A stretch of 64,000 nucleotides of DNA from Virgisporangium aurantiacum (lineage in GTDB: Bacteria > Actinomycetota > Actinomycetes > Mycobacteriales > Micromonosporaceae), in contig NZ_BOPG01000064.1 of the NCBI RefSeq assembly GCF_016863635.1, forward strand, positions 1 to 64,000, read 5' to 3'. Within the stretch, counting starts at the first letter, position 1, and every line of letters starts with the position of its first letter. Shown piece after piece: positions 9,001 through 16,579 of this stretch. The position numbers and the translations under genes were made by a program. The notes beneath the pieces were generated by a model. The model did not search any database. It was not told where the DNA came from and saw nothing but the letters and a program-made list of their open reading frames with translations.

Positions 9001-9093
9001 ATCCCCGAGGGACCGGCAACCGGGTCGATCCGGTTGCAGGACCACGGAAACGCGGTCCAGTACCGGAACGTCTGGATCGAACCGCTCGGCTGA
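6088..9093 (+). CDS. secreted PA14 / beta-propeller / CBM / DUF1080 glycan-active protein
   Basis: The 1001-residue protein has a clear Sec signal peptide (Arg-rich start, hydrophobic core, cleavage after the alanine run near residue 41). Domains in order: a PA14-type module (about 50-170; DYTFRLTSDDGSRLYIDDTLV), a sugar-dehydrogenase/NHL-like beta-propeller (about 215-560; GLAVVDGTIYVSQKHELTEL, GLGWGPDRDLFVTDNQGGW), a CBM6/35-like module (about 673-805; FYEAEAG, then the closing GNVNLDLITV), and a DUF1080/3-keto-disaccharide hydrolase domain (810-1000; ITLFDGGDLAEWQ, NSGVYLQERYEIQILDSYGD). It is probably extracellular and acts on or binds oxidised disaccharides or polysaccharide. The ribosome site AAGGAGG is strong. 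It is apparently monocistronic, preceded by a palindrome and followed by a long terminator hairpin. Confidence 0.88.
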   Translation: MSPHPPCRRDRARRLTAVLAAALLGPMAVVAPIVTPAAAAADLPPQEPGVTLRTYDVRVPLSAICTLKPGQTPNVDKLMPTIDWTSAADFGFEDNFLTHALANLNIATAGDYTFRLTSDDGSRLYIDDTLVVDHDGLHGATSKDGTITLTAGYHSLRAEMFEAGGGQQLTVAWLPPGATDFAVVPNSVLSTDAGVVRVTAPGYKQCQGVADAPGDGLPLDAVNPNYTLTDLRPPGFEPQVTAMDWTRDGRLVIATWGGSDQTRGEVYIVGNVTGRTGPGRVTYKKVAEGLKEPMGLAVVDGTIYVSQKHELTELRDTNRDEVADEYRTVATWPFGGNFHEFAFGLLYRDGNFYLNLSVSINYGGETTDPQPAANRGTSIVVNRRTGAVSYVAGGLRTPNGLGWGPDRDLFVTDNQGGWLPASKLVRIKKDRFFNHYTNPAGPFDANAVTEPVLWLPQNEIANSPSTPVLLTKGPFKDQMLIGDVTYGGLQRAYLEKVNGEYQGAVFRHTQGLEAGVNRTTIGPDGAIYVGGLGADGNWGQPGKLRYGLQKLTPNGTTTFDMKSMSATRDGFRIEYTKPLSDATIENLVQKYRLTQWRYVATPQYGGPKVDEEKLTVTKATVSRDRKSVELTVDGRRPGFVVYLRSPRPFASKSGEELWSTEAWYTLNAIPGEHDDEVFYEAEAGRRENGASIATDHRGYSGVGFAAGYWNPNAATTIKVEVRHGGEYDVGLRYSNGPNPFQGTKTVSVYVNGTKVGQTALPSTITWDEWATKTERLRLNAGLNTVTYRFDEGDTGNVNLDLITVRRPGQRITLFDGGDLAEWQHTDGRPASWQRKAGRAMEVSGGDLRTKQAFGDFRLHVEFKVPLLPPDVTGQNRGNSGVYLQERYEIQILDSYGDPTNDNNECAAIYTQKAPDVNASRPPETWQAYDIWYRAARYDDAGAKVENAVVTVVWNGKRVHDRVAITGPTGGNIPEGPATGSIRLQDHGNAVQYRNVWIEPLG

Positions 9094-9101
9094 TCCGCGC
9101 C

Positions 9102-9136
9102 CGGTGGCGGCCGGTCCGACGGATCGGCCGCCACCG
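9102..9136. terminator. bidirectional hairpin terminator between convergent genes
   Basis: CGGTGGCGGCCG (9102-9113) and CGGCCGCCACCG (9125-9136) are perfect inverted copies. Four more inner pairs, one of them G-T, leave a GAC loop. It lies in the 47 bases between the stops of two convergent genes, has no T-tract, and can serve both strands. Confidence 0.75.
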
Positions 9137-9140
9137 TGGC

Positions 9141-10622
9141 CTACAGCCGCCCGCGGGCGGACGTGCCGCGGCGGGCCGTTTCGGCCGGATCGGCGTCGAA
9201 GAACGAGCGCCATTCGATGGCCTGCCGGTGGGTCGGGTTACCGGCCAGGGTGGCCGCGTGCAGCCCGGTGCGGTCCAGCAGCGGGCGGAGGCGGCGCCAC
9301 TGGTCGAACGACAGTTCCAGGTACACGAGGGCCGGCAGGTCGGCGAGGACGGTCAGGTCGGCGACGTCGGCGTCGGCGAGGGACAGGCCGTGCAGGTTCG
9401 GGACGGTCCGCAGCGGAGCCAGGTCGGCCGGGGTGACGCCCTTGGTGAGGCGGAGCGAGCGCAGGGTCGGGTGGCCGGCCAGCGGCGCGAGGTCCGACGC
9501 GCAGTTCGCGCCCAGGTGCTCGACCGGCAGTTCCCGTACCGGTCCGAGGTCCGCCCGGGCGTACACCGACAGCGAACGCAGCCGGCGCAGTCCGGCGAGG
9601 GGCGCGGTGTCGACGGGGCCGCCGGTCACGAGCAGTTCCTGCAGGTCCGGCTGGTTCCGCAGCGGTTCGAGGCCGGCCTCGTCGCTGACCTGCAGCCGGA
9701 GGTGGTGCCGCGGGGCGGCCGGGCACGCACCGCCGGCCAGCACCGCGGTGACCGACTCGGCGACGTATCCGGGCTGTGTGGCCGAGTCGACGCCCACCTC
9801 GATGACCTGGCCCGGCCGGCCGTTGCGGGCCGGTGCGAGGTCGACGGCGAGGTAGTTGCCGCCCGAGTCGTCGGCGATCGGGATCCACCCGGGGTGGCCG
9901 CTCGCCCGGCGGACCGTGTCGGCCGGGTCGGTGTCGAGGACGACCCGTTTCCACCCGATCGACCAGCCGGCCTCGGCCGGGACCGAGGTGATCTCGTACG
10001 CGTCGACGACCTCGGCGAGGGTGTACCGCGTCCATCCGTCGATGTCGCCGCCGCCGTCCGCGAGCGCGTACAGCGCCCGCAGGTCGGGTGGCAACGGATG
10101 ACCCAACGCCGCCTCGGCCGCGGCGATCTCGTCCCCGGTGGCGCCGGGCGGCAGGTCGTCGCCGGCCCGGTCGCCCGCCTGGTCGAGGAGCAGCGCCACG
10201 GCCCGGTCGGGATCACCGGCGTACGTCCGATCCAGCACGACGGGCTCGGGATCGAGCGTCTCCGGCGGCAGGTCGCGGCGGAACACCGCCGTGTAGGTGT
10301 TACCGACGTTCGCCGCGCGCAGGCCGAACCGGGCGACCGCGTCGTACTCGCCGCCGGCGTCGACCGTCAGGTGGACCGCCACCTGCCGGAAGCCGGTTCC
10401 CGCGACGAGCCGGCCGAACAGCTCCGTCATCGGGGCACCGATCGCGTCGTGGCTCATCGCCGGGACGTGGACGCCGTCGCCGTCGGCGGTCCGGTACCGG
10501 ACGCCCGCGCCGCCGTGACCGCGGGCGACCAGATCCACCGACAGCTCGGCCGTGTGCCAGCCGGCCGGACCGTGGTCGAACAGGAGGCGGGCGGCGTCCC
10601 GCAGGGCTTCGGGGTCTGTCAT
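9141..10622 (-). CDS. SMI1/KNR4-like protein with leucine-rich repeat C terminus
   Basis: This is a 493-residue soluble protein. The N-terminal third (1-150) resembles the immunity-type DUFs that pair HxxxE-free beta folds with SMI1 domains. Residues 160-290 look like an SMI1/KNR4 domain (AALGHPLPPDLRALYALADGGG, later WIPIADDSGGNYLAVDLAP, a well-known SMI1 signature). Residues 300-450 contain leucine-rich repeats (LEPLRNQPDLQELLV, LAPLAGHPTLRSLRLTKG, LAPLRTVPNLHGLSLADA). SMI1 proteins are frequent immunity proteins in polymorphic-toxin systems, but no toxin adjoins this gene. Its start overlaps the stop of the upstream flavoprotein gene as ATGA, so the two are co-translated. Confidence 0.8.
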   Translation of the reverse strand: MTDPEALRDAARLLFDHGPAGWHTAELSVDLVARGHGGAGVRYRTADGDGVHVPAMSHDAIGAPMTELFGRLVAGTGFRQVAVHLTVDAGGEYDAVARFGLRAANVGNTYTAVFRRDLPPETLDPEPVVLDRTYAGDPDRAVALLLDQAGDRAGDDLPPGATGDEIAAAEAALGHPLPPDLRALYALADGGGDIDGWTRYTLAEVVDAYEITSVPAEAGWSIGWKRVVLDTDPADTVRRASGHPGWIPIADDSGGNYLAVDLAPARNGRPGQVIEVGVDSATQPGYVAESVTAVLAGGACPAAPRHHLRLQVSDEAGLEPLRNQPDLQELLVTGGPVDTAPLAGLRRLRSLSVYARADLGPVRELPVEHLGANCASDLAPLAGHPTLRSLRLTKGVTPADLAPLRTVPNLHGLSLADADVADLTVLADLPALVYLELSFDQWRRLRPLLDRTGLHAATLAGNPTHRQAIEWRSFFDADPAETARRGTSARGRL

Positions 10623-12286
10623 CGTTCCGCTCCGAGGTAGGCGTGCACCGCTGAGATCACGACCGATCCTTCCCCGACCGCCGAGGCCACCCGCTTGACC
10701 GAGCCGGCCCGGACGTCACCGACGGCGAACAGGCCGGGCACCGAGGTCTCGAACGCCCCGTGCGTCGTGACGAAGCCCTTGTCGTCGAGGTCGACGCCGA
10801 CGTCGCGGAGCCAGCCGGTCGACGGCAGGGCGCCGATCATCAGGAACAGCCCGCCGGCCTCCAGGTGGACGTCCCGCCGGGTGAGCCCGTCCCGCCACGT
10901 GAGGTGGGTGAGCCGGTGCCCGCCCCGCGCGGAGGTCAGCTCCGACCGGGGATGGACGGTGATCCGGTCGTGGTGGCGGATCCGTTGTTCGAGGTAGGTC
11001 GACATGGTCTCGGACAGGCTGTCGCGGCGGATGAGGACGTGGACGCGGTCGGCCCGCCGGGCCAGGAACAGGGCGGCCTGTCCCGCCGAGTTGGCACCCC
11101 CGACCACGACCACGTCCCGGCCGACGCACGCGCGCGCCTCGATCTCGGTGGCGGCGTAGTAGACGCCGCGACCGTCGAGTTCGGCGACCCCCGGAATCGT
11201 CGCCAGCCGCCGGTACCGGACGCCGCTGGCGATGACCACCGCCCGGGCGGTGACGTCGTTCCGGTCGTCGAGCCGGACGCGGAAGCCGTCCGGATCCCGG
11301 GTCAGTCCGGTGACGGAGCGGGGGGAGACGAGCCGGACCCCGAACTTGACCGCCTGCAGCATCGCCGACCGGGCCAGCTCGGTGCCGGCGACGCCGCGCG
11401 GGAAGCCCAGGTAGTTCTCGATCCGCGACGAGGTTCCGGCCTGTCCGCCGGGTGCGACGTCCTCGACGAGCACGACGTCGAGCCCTTCGGAGGCCCCGTA
11501 GACCGCGGCGGCCAGGCCGGCCGGACCGGCGCCGACGATCAGCAGGTCGCACCGGGCCCGGTCGGACAGCCCGTCGAGGTCGAGACCGACGGCGGCGGCC
11601 AGGTCGCGGTTCGTCGGTGCGGTGAGGACCTGTCCACGCCCGGTGACCACGGCCGGCCCCCGCGCCGGGAGCGCGCACACGGCCGTGACCTCGGACCACG
11701 CCGGCCGGTCCGAGCGCAGCACGATCCGGTAGGGGAGGTGGTTGCGCTCGGCGAACTCCCGCAGCCGGTGGAGGTGGCGGTCGTCGTCACCGGCGAGGAC
11801 GAGGCCACCCTCGCCCCACCGGGTGAGCATGCGCCGCCGGGCGTCGAACGCGGAGACCAACAGGTCCCCGAGCTCCACCGAGGTCGCGACGAGCCGGCGC
11901 AGCTGCGCGACCGGCACCCGCAGCAGCGTGGTGTCCGCCATCGCGACACCGGCGAGGAACGCCGGCTGCCCCATCAACATGCCGAGCTCGCCGACGAAGT
12001 CACCGGGCTCCACCACGACCACGACCCGGTCGTCCCGCCGGTCCACGAGACACACCCCACCGGCCCGCACGAGGTACAGGTCGTAGGACTCGCCGCCCTC
12101 CCACAGGACCTCTCCGGGCCGGGGACGGATCACCTGTCCGACCGACTCCAGCAGCATCCGGCCCTCGTCGCCGAAGTCCGGCCAGGCCTCGACATCGGTC
12201 TGGTCGGACCGTTGGGAGGAGTACCGTGTGCGCCCATCGGGCGCCGGGATGGTGCTGGTGCTCTCGGGACTCAGGCTGTGCTCCAC
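10619..12286 (-). CDS. cyclic-nucleotide-binding domain fused to thioredoxin-reductase-like flavoprotein without CxxC
   Basis: The 555-residue protein has a Crp-like cyclic-nucleotide-binding fold at about 45-165 (FVGELGMLMGQPAFLAGVAM in the phosphate-binding position, lacking the usual Arg) and a linker. It then has a TrxR-like FAD/NAD(P)H fold from about residue 245 (LLIVGAGPAGLAAAVYGA; GGQAGTSSRIENYLGFP; VVVVGGANSAGQAALFLAR; GLFAVGDVR). The position of the redox CxxC in true thioredoxin reductases reads AATEIEARACVG, so the dithiol centre is absent and it cannot reduce thioredoxin by the classic route. It may be a NAD(P)H-dependent flavin enzyme gated by a nucleotide or membrane signal. 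It heads a two-gene unit with the SMI1/LRR gene and is divergent from a SARP gene. Confidence 0.88.
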   Translation of the reverse strand: MEHSLSPESTSTIPAPDGRTRYSSQRSDQTDVEAWPDFGDEGRMLLESVGQVIRPRPGEVLWEGGESYDLYLVRAGGVCLVDRRDDRVVVVVEPGDFVGELGMLMGQPAFLAGVAMADTTLLRVPVAQLRRLVATSVELGDLLVSAFDARRRMLTRWGEGGLVLAGDDDRHLHRLREFAERNHLPYRIVLRSDRPAWSEVTAVCALPARGPAVVTGRGQVLTAPTNRDLAAAVGLDLDGLSDRARCDLLIVGAGPAGLAAAVYGASEGLDVVLVEDVAPGGQAGTSSRIENYLGFPRGVAGTELARSAMLQAVKFGVRLVSPRSVTGLTRDPDGFRVRLDDRNDVTARAVVIASGVRYRRLATIPGVAELDGRGVYYAATEIEARACVGRDVVVVGGANSAGQAALFLARRADRVHVLIRRDSLSETMSTYLEQRIRHHDRITVHPRSELTSARGGHRLTHLTWRDGLTRRDVHLEAGGLFLMIGALPSTGWLRDVGVDLDDKGFVTTHGAFETSVPGLFAVGDVRAGSVKRVASAVGEGSVVISAVHAYLGAER

Positions 12287-12333
12287 ATCTGGAATTTACG
12301 GCCGTGGCACGGCGCAGATCGTGTCAGGTCGGA

Positions 12334-12371
12334 CTTTCAGTGCCGTGACGCCGTTGAGAGGGATCTGAAAG
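12334..12371. promoter_or_regulatory. inverted CTTTCAG / CTGAAAG pair upstream of the first SARP gene
   Basis: CTTTCAG at 12334-12340 and CTGAAAG at 12365-12371 are perfect inverted heptamers about 65-100 bases before the SARP start. The same TTTCA core occurs as a direct repeat upstream of the second SARP gene (19537-19554). This suggests, but does not prove, a common regulator or cross-regulation. Confidence 0.35.
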
Positions 12372-12435
12372 CCGTCGTGGCTATGCAATGGCGTGCCGGC
12401 GTTATCGTCGTGACCGGGCGCCATCGAGGAGGGCA

Positions 12436-15228
12436 ATGGATCGGCCTGGAAAGGTCTGGCTCGGGGTGCTCGGCCCGTTGGAGGTGACCTCCGACGGGCG
12501 TGCCGTCGACCTGCCCGCGGGTCAGGTACGCACCCTGCTGGCGTCCCTGCTGGTGGCGTTCGGCCGGCCGGTGCTGATGGACGACCTGGCGGAACGGCTC
12601 TGGCCGGACCGGATGCCGGTCCGCGTGCGCGCCACGGTGTACACCTACGTCGCCCGCCTGCGCGGCTTGCTGGGCCACGACCTGATCCGCACGACGGCCG
12701 GCGGCGCGTACCTGATCGCCGCCGAGCCGGAGCAGGTCGACCTGTGGCGGTTCCGGGACCTGCTCGCCGCGGCCCGTCGGGCCGGGTCGGCGGAGGCGGA
12801 ACTGGCATTGCTGCGGGACGCGTTGCGGCTGTGGCGCGGCCAGCCGTTCCACGGTATGGAGTCGGCGTGGCTGACGCGGGAGGTGGTGCCGGGTCTGGTC
12901 GACGAGTGGTTCGCCGCGGTCGAGCGGCGGATCGACCTGGAGTCGGCGCACGCGGATCCGGGCGCCGTGGTCGCCGAGTTGCGGGACCTGGTGGCGAGCG
13001 GACCCACCCGGGAGTCGCTGTGGCTGCGGCTGATCGAGGCGTTGCGGCAGTCGGGTCGCCGGGTCGAGGCCCTCGACGCGTACCAGCAGATCCGGGCGGC
13101 GTTGGCCGACGAGTTCGGCATCGATCCGGGTGACGCGTTGCAGCGGCTGCACCGGGCGATCCTGGTGGAGGGGGTGGGGCAGAGCGACGCCGCGCCGCCG
13201 GTGCCGGCGCCGGCCGGTCCGGTTCGTCAGCTGCCGCACGACATCGTCGGTTTCTGCGGCCGGTCGGAGCTGGAACAGCTCAATCGGTTGCGGCCGGAGG
13301 CCGACGGTGACGCGGCGCAGCCGACGACCGTCGTCGCGATCGACGGTGCGCCCGGCGTCGGGAAGACCACCATCGCGGTGCACTGGGCCCACCGGATCGC
13401 GCACGCCTATCCGGACGTCCAGCTGTACCTGAATTTGCGCGGCTACGGTCCCGGCGAACCGGTCTCTCCCTCGGCGGCGGCGGAGACGTTGCTGCGGGCG
13501 TTGGGGGTGCCGACCGAGGCCATTCCGGCGGCGACCGACGAGCGGTCGGCGTTGCTGCGGAGCGTCGTGGCCAGCCGGCGCACGCTGCTGCTGCTCGACG
13601 ACGCCCGCGACGCCGAACAGGTGCGTCCGCTCCTGCCCGGCGGCGACAGCCTCGTCGTCATCACCAGCCGCAGCCAGTTGCGGGGACTGTCCATCCGGGA
13701 CGGTGCGCGCCGGGTGACGCTGGACCGGCTGCCGGTCGACGAGGCGCTCGCGATGCTGGCGAGCACGGTGGGGGCCGACCGGGTGGCGGCGGAGCCGGTG
13801 GCCGCCGGCCGGCTGGTCGACCTGTGCGACCGGCTGCCGTTGGCGTTGGCCATCGTGGCCGAGCGCGCGTCGCGCGCCGACAGCCTGCGCGAGGTGGTCC
13901 ACGCGCTGCTGGACGAGAAGGCCCGTCTCGACGTGTTCGGCGCCGGCGAGGACGACCCGCACACGGACCTGCGCGCCGCCCTGTCCTGGTCGTACCGCGC
14001 CCTCGACGGGGACGCGGCCGCGATGTTCCGCAAGCTCGGCCTGCACCCGTGCAACGACATCGGGCTGGAGGCCGCGGCGGCGCTGGCCGACCTGTCCACC
14101 CGGCAGGTGGGCCGGTCGCTGGACCGGTTGGCCGCGGCGCACCTGGTGGAGCACCGCCGGGCGCAGCGGTTCGAGGTCCACGACCTGATCCGGCGGTACG
14201 CGACGGAGCGGGCCGAGCACGACGAACCGGCCGCCGACCGGACCGCCGCGGTCCGGCGGATGCTGGACTGGTACCTGCACACCGCGGTGAGTGCCGACAA
14301 CACCCTGATGCCGCACCGGGTCCGCGACTTCGTCGCGCCGTACGAGGCCACCGTGCCGGTCGCCCGGTTCGCGACGACCACGGAGGCGCTCGCCTGGTTC
14401 GAGCGGGAGTACCAGTGCCTGCGCACGGTGGTGGACTGGGCCGCCGGCAACGGATGGGTCGGGCACGCGTGGCGGATCGCCATGGCGATGACGACGTTCT
14501 TCGACGCGGTGATCCCCTGGCAGGACGGGACCGAGTTCTACGACTCGGTGCTGCGCGCGGCCGAGCGGGCCGCCGAGCACGCCGGCCAGGCCTACCTGCT
14601 CAACTCGCTCGGCTGCATCTTTCTCGACCGGGAGGACTGGCACCGGGCGGCCGCGTACTTCCGACGGTCGCTGGCCCGCTTCCAGCAGGTGGAGCACGCG
14701 CGCGGGATGGCGATGGTGCTGGGCAACCACGGCCGCGCGCAGGGGCACATCGGCGACCACGAGCGGGCGCGGCGCGACATCATCCGCGCGATCAACCTGT
14801 ACCGGCAGCTACGGTCGCGGCGCGGCGTCGCCCAGAACCTCGACAACCTCGGCACCACGTTCGCCCGCTCCGGCGCACAGCGGCGCGCGATCGTCTGTTT
14901 CCTCCAGGCGAGCGAGATCACGCGGGAGATCGGCGACACGCACACCCTGGCGATGATCCAGCATCAGCTCGGCCTGTCCTACGCGGCGATCGGCGAGATG
15001 GCCAACGCGATCCACGCGTTCCGCGAGTCCATCGCCGCGTTCCACGAGATCGGCATCCGGCGCTGGGAGGCGCTCGTGCTCGTCGACCTCGGCAAGGCCG
15101 TGCACCAGGCCGGCCACCCGGGCCTGGCCCGGCAGGTGCTCGCGGCGGCGCTGACGACGCTGACGTGGATCGGCGACCCCCGGTCACACGAGATCAGCGC
15201 GATCGTGGACGGCGCGCAGCCCACCTGA
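12436..15228 (+). CDS. SARP-family regulator with BTAD, NB-ARC and TPR domains (AfsR-like)
   Basis: This 930-residue regulator has an OmpR-like DNA-binding domain (about 5-95; LGVLGPLEVTSDGRAVDLP, QVRTLLASLLV, ERLWPDRMP), a bacterial transcriptional activation domain (95-245), an NB-ARC ATPase (P-loop DGAPGVGKTTIAVHW near residue 300, Walker B TLLLLDDARD, ITSRSQLRGL), and C-terminal tetratricopeptide repeats (about 690-920; LLNSLGCIFLDREDWHRAAAYF). The ATG at 12436 follows a good GAGGAGGG site; a start 48 bases upstream lacks one. It is a paralogue of the convergent SARP at 16580-19486, and both face the MFS gene between them. Large SARPs often control secondary metabolism or export; the adjacent exporter is the likeliest local target. 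Confidence 0.93.
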   Translation: MDRPGKVWLGVLGPLEVTSDGRAVDLPAGQVRTLLASLLVAFGRPVLMDDLAERLWPDRMPVRVRATVYTYVARLRGLLGHDLIRTTAGGAYLIAAEPEQVDLWRFRDLLAAARRAGSAEAELALLRDALRLWRGQPFHGMESAWLTREVVPGLVDEWFAAVERRIDLESAHADPGAVVAELRDLVASGPTRESLWLRLIEALRQSGRRVEALDAYQQIRAALADEFGIDPGDALQRLHRAILVEGVGQSDAAPPVPAPAGPVRQLPHDIVGFCGRSELEQLNRLRPEADGDAAQPTTVVAIDGAPGVGKTTIAVHWAHRIAHAYPDVQLYLNLRGYGPGEPVSPSAAAETLLRALGVPTEAIPAATDERSALLRSVVASRRTLLLLDDARDAEQVRPLLPGGDSLVVITSRSQLRGLSIRDGARRVTLDRLPVDEALAMLASTVGADRVAAEPVAAGRLVDLCDRLPLALAIVAERASRADSLREVVHALLDEKARLDVFGAGEDDPHTDLRAALSWSYRALDGDAAAMFRKLGLHPCNDIGLEAAAALADLSTRQVGRSLDRLAAAHLVEHRRAQRFEVHDLIRRYATERAEHDEPAADRTAAVRRMLDWYLHTAVSADNTLMPHRVRDFVAPYEATVPVARFATTTEALAWFEREYQCLRTVVDWAAGNGWVGHAWRIAMAMTTFFDAVIPWQDGTEFYDSVLRAAERAAEHAGQAYLLNSLGCIFLDREDWHRAAAYFRRSLARFQQVEHARGMAMVLGNHGRAQGHIGDHERARRDIIRAINLYRQLRSRRGVAQNLDNLGTTFARSGAQRRAIVCFLQASEITREIGDTHTLAMIQHQLGLSYAAIGEMANAIHAFRESIAAFHEIGIRRWEALVLVDLGKAVHQAGHPGLARQVLAAALTTLTWIGDPRSHEISAIVDGAQPT

Positions 15229-15230
15229 GG

Positions 15231-16466
15231 CTACGTCGGATCCCAGCGACGCGGATCGCGGCGGAACGCCCGGCGCCACAGCACGGCGAGCGGAATCACC
15301 AGCACCAGGCCGGCGACGCCGAACAGGGCCACCGTCGCGGGCGGACCGATCTGGTCGGCCACGAATCCACCGGCGATCGGGCTGAGCCCGGACGCCGCAC
15401 CGAGCCCGGTGTTGCTGAGACCCACCACCCGGCCACGGTGCTCGTCCGGCACCGCCAGCGTCACCACCGAGGTCGCCTGCATGACGACGGCGGTGCCCAA
15501 CCCGCCGGACACCGCGAACACCACGAACGACACCACGATCCCCGGACGCGCCAGGCACACGACGAGCACGGCGGCGGACGCCATCGCCAACGGTCCGATC
15601 AGCGGTGACCGGCGATGGGCCGGCACCCATCGCGCCAGCACGTACGCGCCGACGACGCTCCCCACCGGATCACCGGCCAGCAACAGGCCCACCGTGGCCG
15701 CGCCGCCACCGGCCGCCGCCGCGTAGGGCGCCGCGAGGCCCTCGTACACCGTCAACGCGGCCATCATCCAGGTCAGCAGGACCAGCGACAGCAACGCCGG
15801 ATCGGTGAACGTCATCCGGGCGCCCTGCCGCATCGAGCGCGCCCAGCCGGGCCGCTGCCCGTCACCGCCCGGCGCCCGACGATCGGCCATTCCGACCCGA
15901 AGCAGCGCCGCCGACAGCGCGAACGTCACCGCGTCGACGACCAGGGCCGTGCGCGGGCTCGTCGCGGTGACGAGCAGGCCGCCGGCACCGAAGCCGAGCA
16001 CCTGGGCCGACTGCACGGTCATGTTGCGGACGGCCATGCCCACGAGGAACCGCTCACCGGCGAGCACCGCCGGCAACGACGCCACCTGTGCGGCCTTGAA
16101 GACCGGGTTGAGCAACGACACGGCGCCGACGAGCGTGCACAGCACCCAGAACGGCAGGCCGGGGATGGCGACCGCGAGCACCAGGCCGGCGCGCAGCACG
16201 TCGACGGCCACCATCACCTCGCGGCGCCGGAACCGGTCGGCGACCCCGGCCAGCAGCACGCCGCCCAGCAACGACGGCGCGAACGTCAACCCGTAGGTCA
16301 GGCCGGTGAGCGCGGACGAGCCGGTGGCCCGGAACACCATGTACGACAACGCCACCCGGGCGAGCTGGTCACCGGCGATCGAGCACAACTCGGCGAACCA
16401 CATCCAGCGGAATTCGGCCACACCGAAGACGTCGCGGAACGTCGCTCTCGGTCGGGTCTGCGTCAT
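15231..16466 (-). CDS. MFS transporter (MFS_3/enterobactin-exporter-like)
   Basis: The 411-residue protein with about 12 spans opens with TFRDVFGVAEFRWMWFAELCSIAGDQLARVALSYMVF-type sequence, typical of MFS exporters related to EntS and macrolide efflux proteins. It keeps the helix 2-3 loop DRFRRREVM and a later PDEHRGRVVGLSNTG loop. The ATG at 16466 is chosen from the GGAGG about ten bases upstream. Its stop is two bases from the stop of the first SARP gene, which converges on it. The second SARP gene lies upstream on the same strand, with a 113-base gap that probably carries its promoter. Two paralogous SARPs bracketing one exporter suggests dedicated control; the substrate is unknown. Confidence 0.88.
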   Translation of the reverse strand: MTQTRPRATFRDVFGVAEFRWMWFAELCSIAGDQLARVALSYMVFRATGSSALTGLTYGLTFAPSLLGGVLLAGVADRFRRREVMVAVDVLRAGLVLAVAIPGLPFWVLCTLVGAVSLLNPVFKAAQVASLPAVLAGERFLVGMAVRNMTVQSAQVLGFGAGGLLVTATSPRTALVVDAVTFALSAALLRVGMADRRAPGGDGQRPGWARSMRQGARMTFTDPALLSLVLLTWMMAALTVYEGLAAPYAAAAGGGAATVGLLLAGDPVGSVVGAYVLARWVPAHRRSPLIGPLAMASAAVLVVCLARPGIVVSFVVFAVSGGLGTAVVMQATSVVTLAVPDEHRGRVVGLSNTGLGAASGLSPIAGGFVADQIGPPATVALFGVAGLVLVIPLAVLWRRAFRRDPRRWDPT

Positions 16467-16579
16467 CGACGTGTTGCCTCCGATAGGGCGGCGCGGACCG
16501 CGTCGGGTGGACGCTGAGTGGAGCACGACGCGCTTGCTCGGCGCTGACACGCCGGAGACCGGACTGACAGGACCCGTTG

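Noticed and set aside
9141..10622. SMI1 protein as immunity partner of the RHS toxin
   Set aside because: It is more than 30 kb away and is translationally coupled to a flavoprotein gene; the gene adjoining the toxin is the better candidate.
12337..14760. 807-codon minus-strand open frame
   Set aside because: Shadow of the first SARP gene, with composition typical of antisense frames in GC-rich coding DNA.
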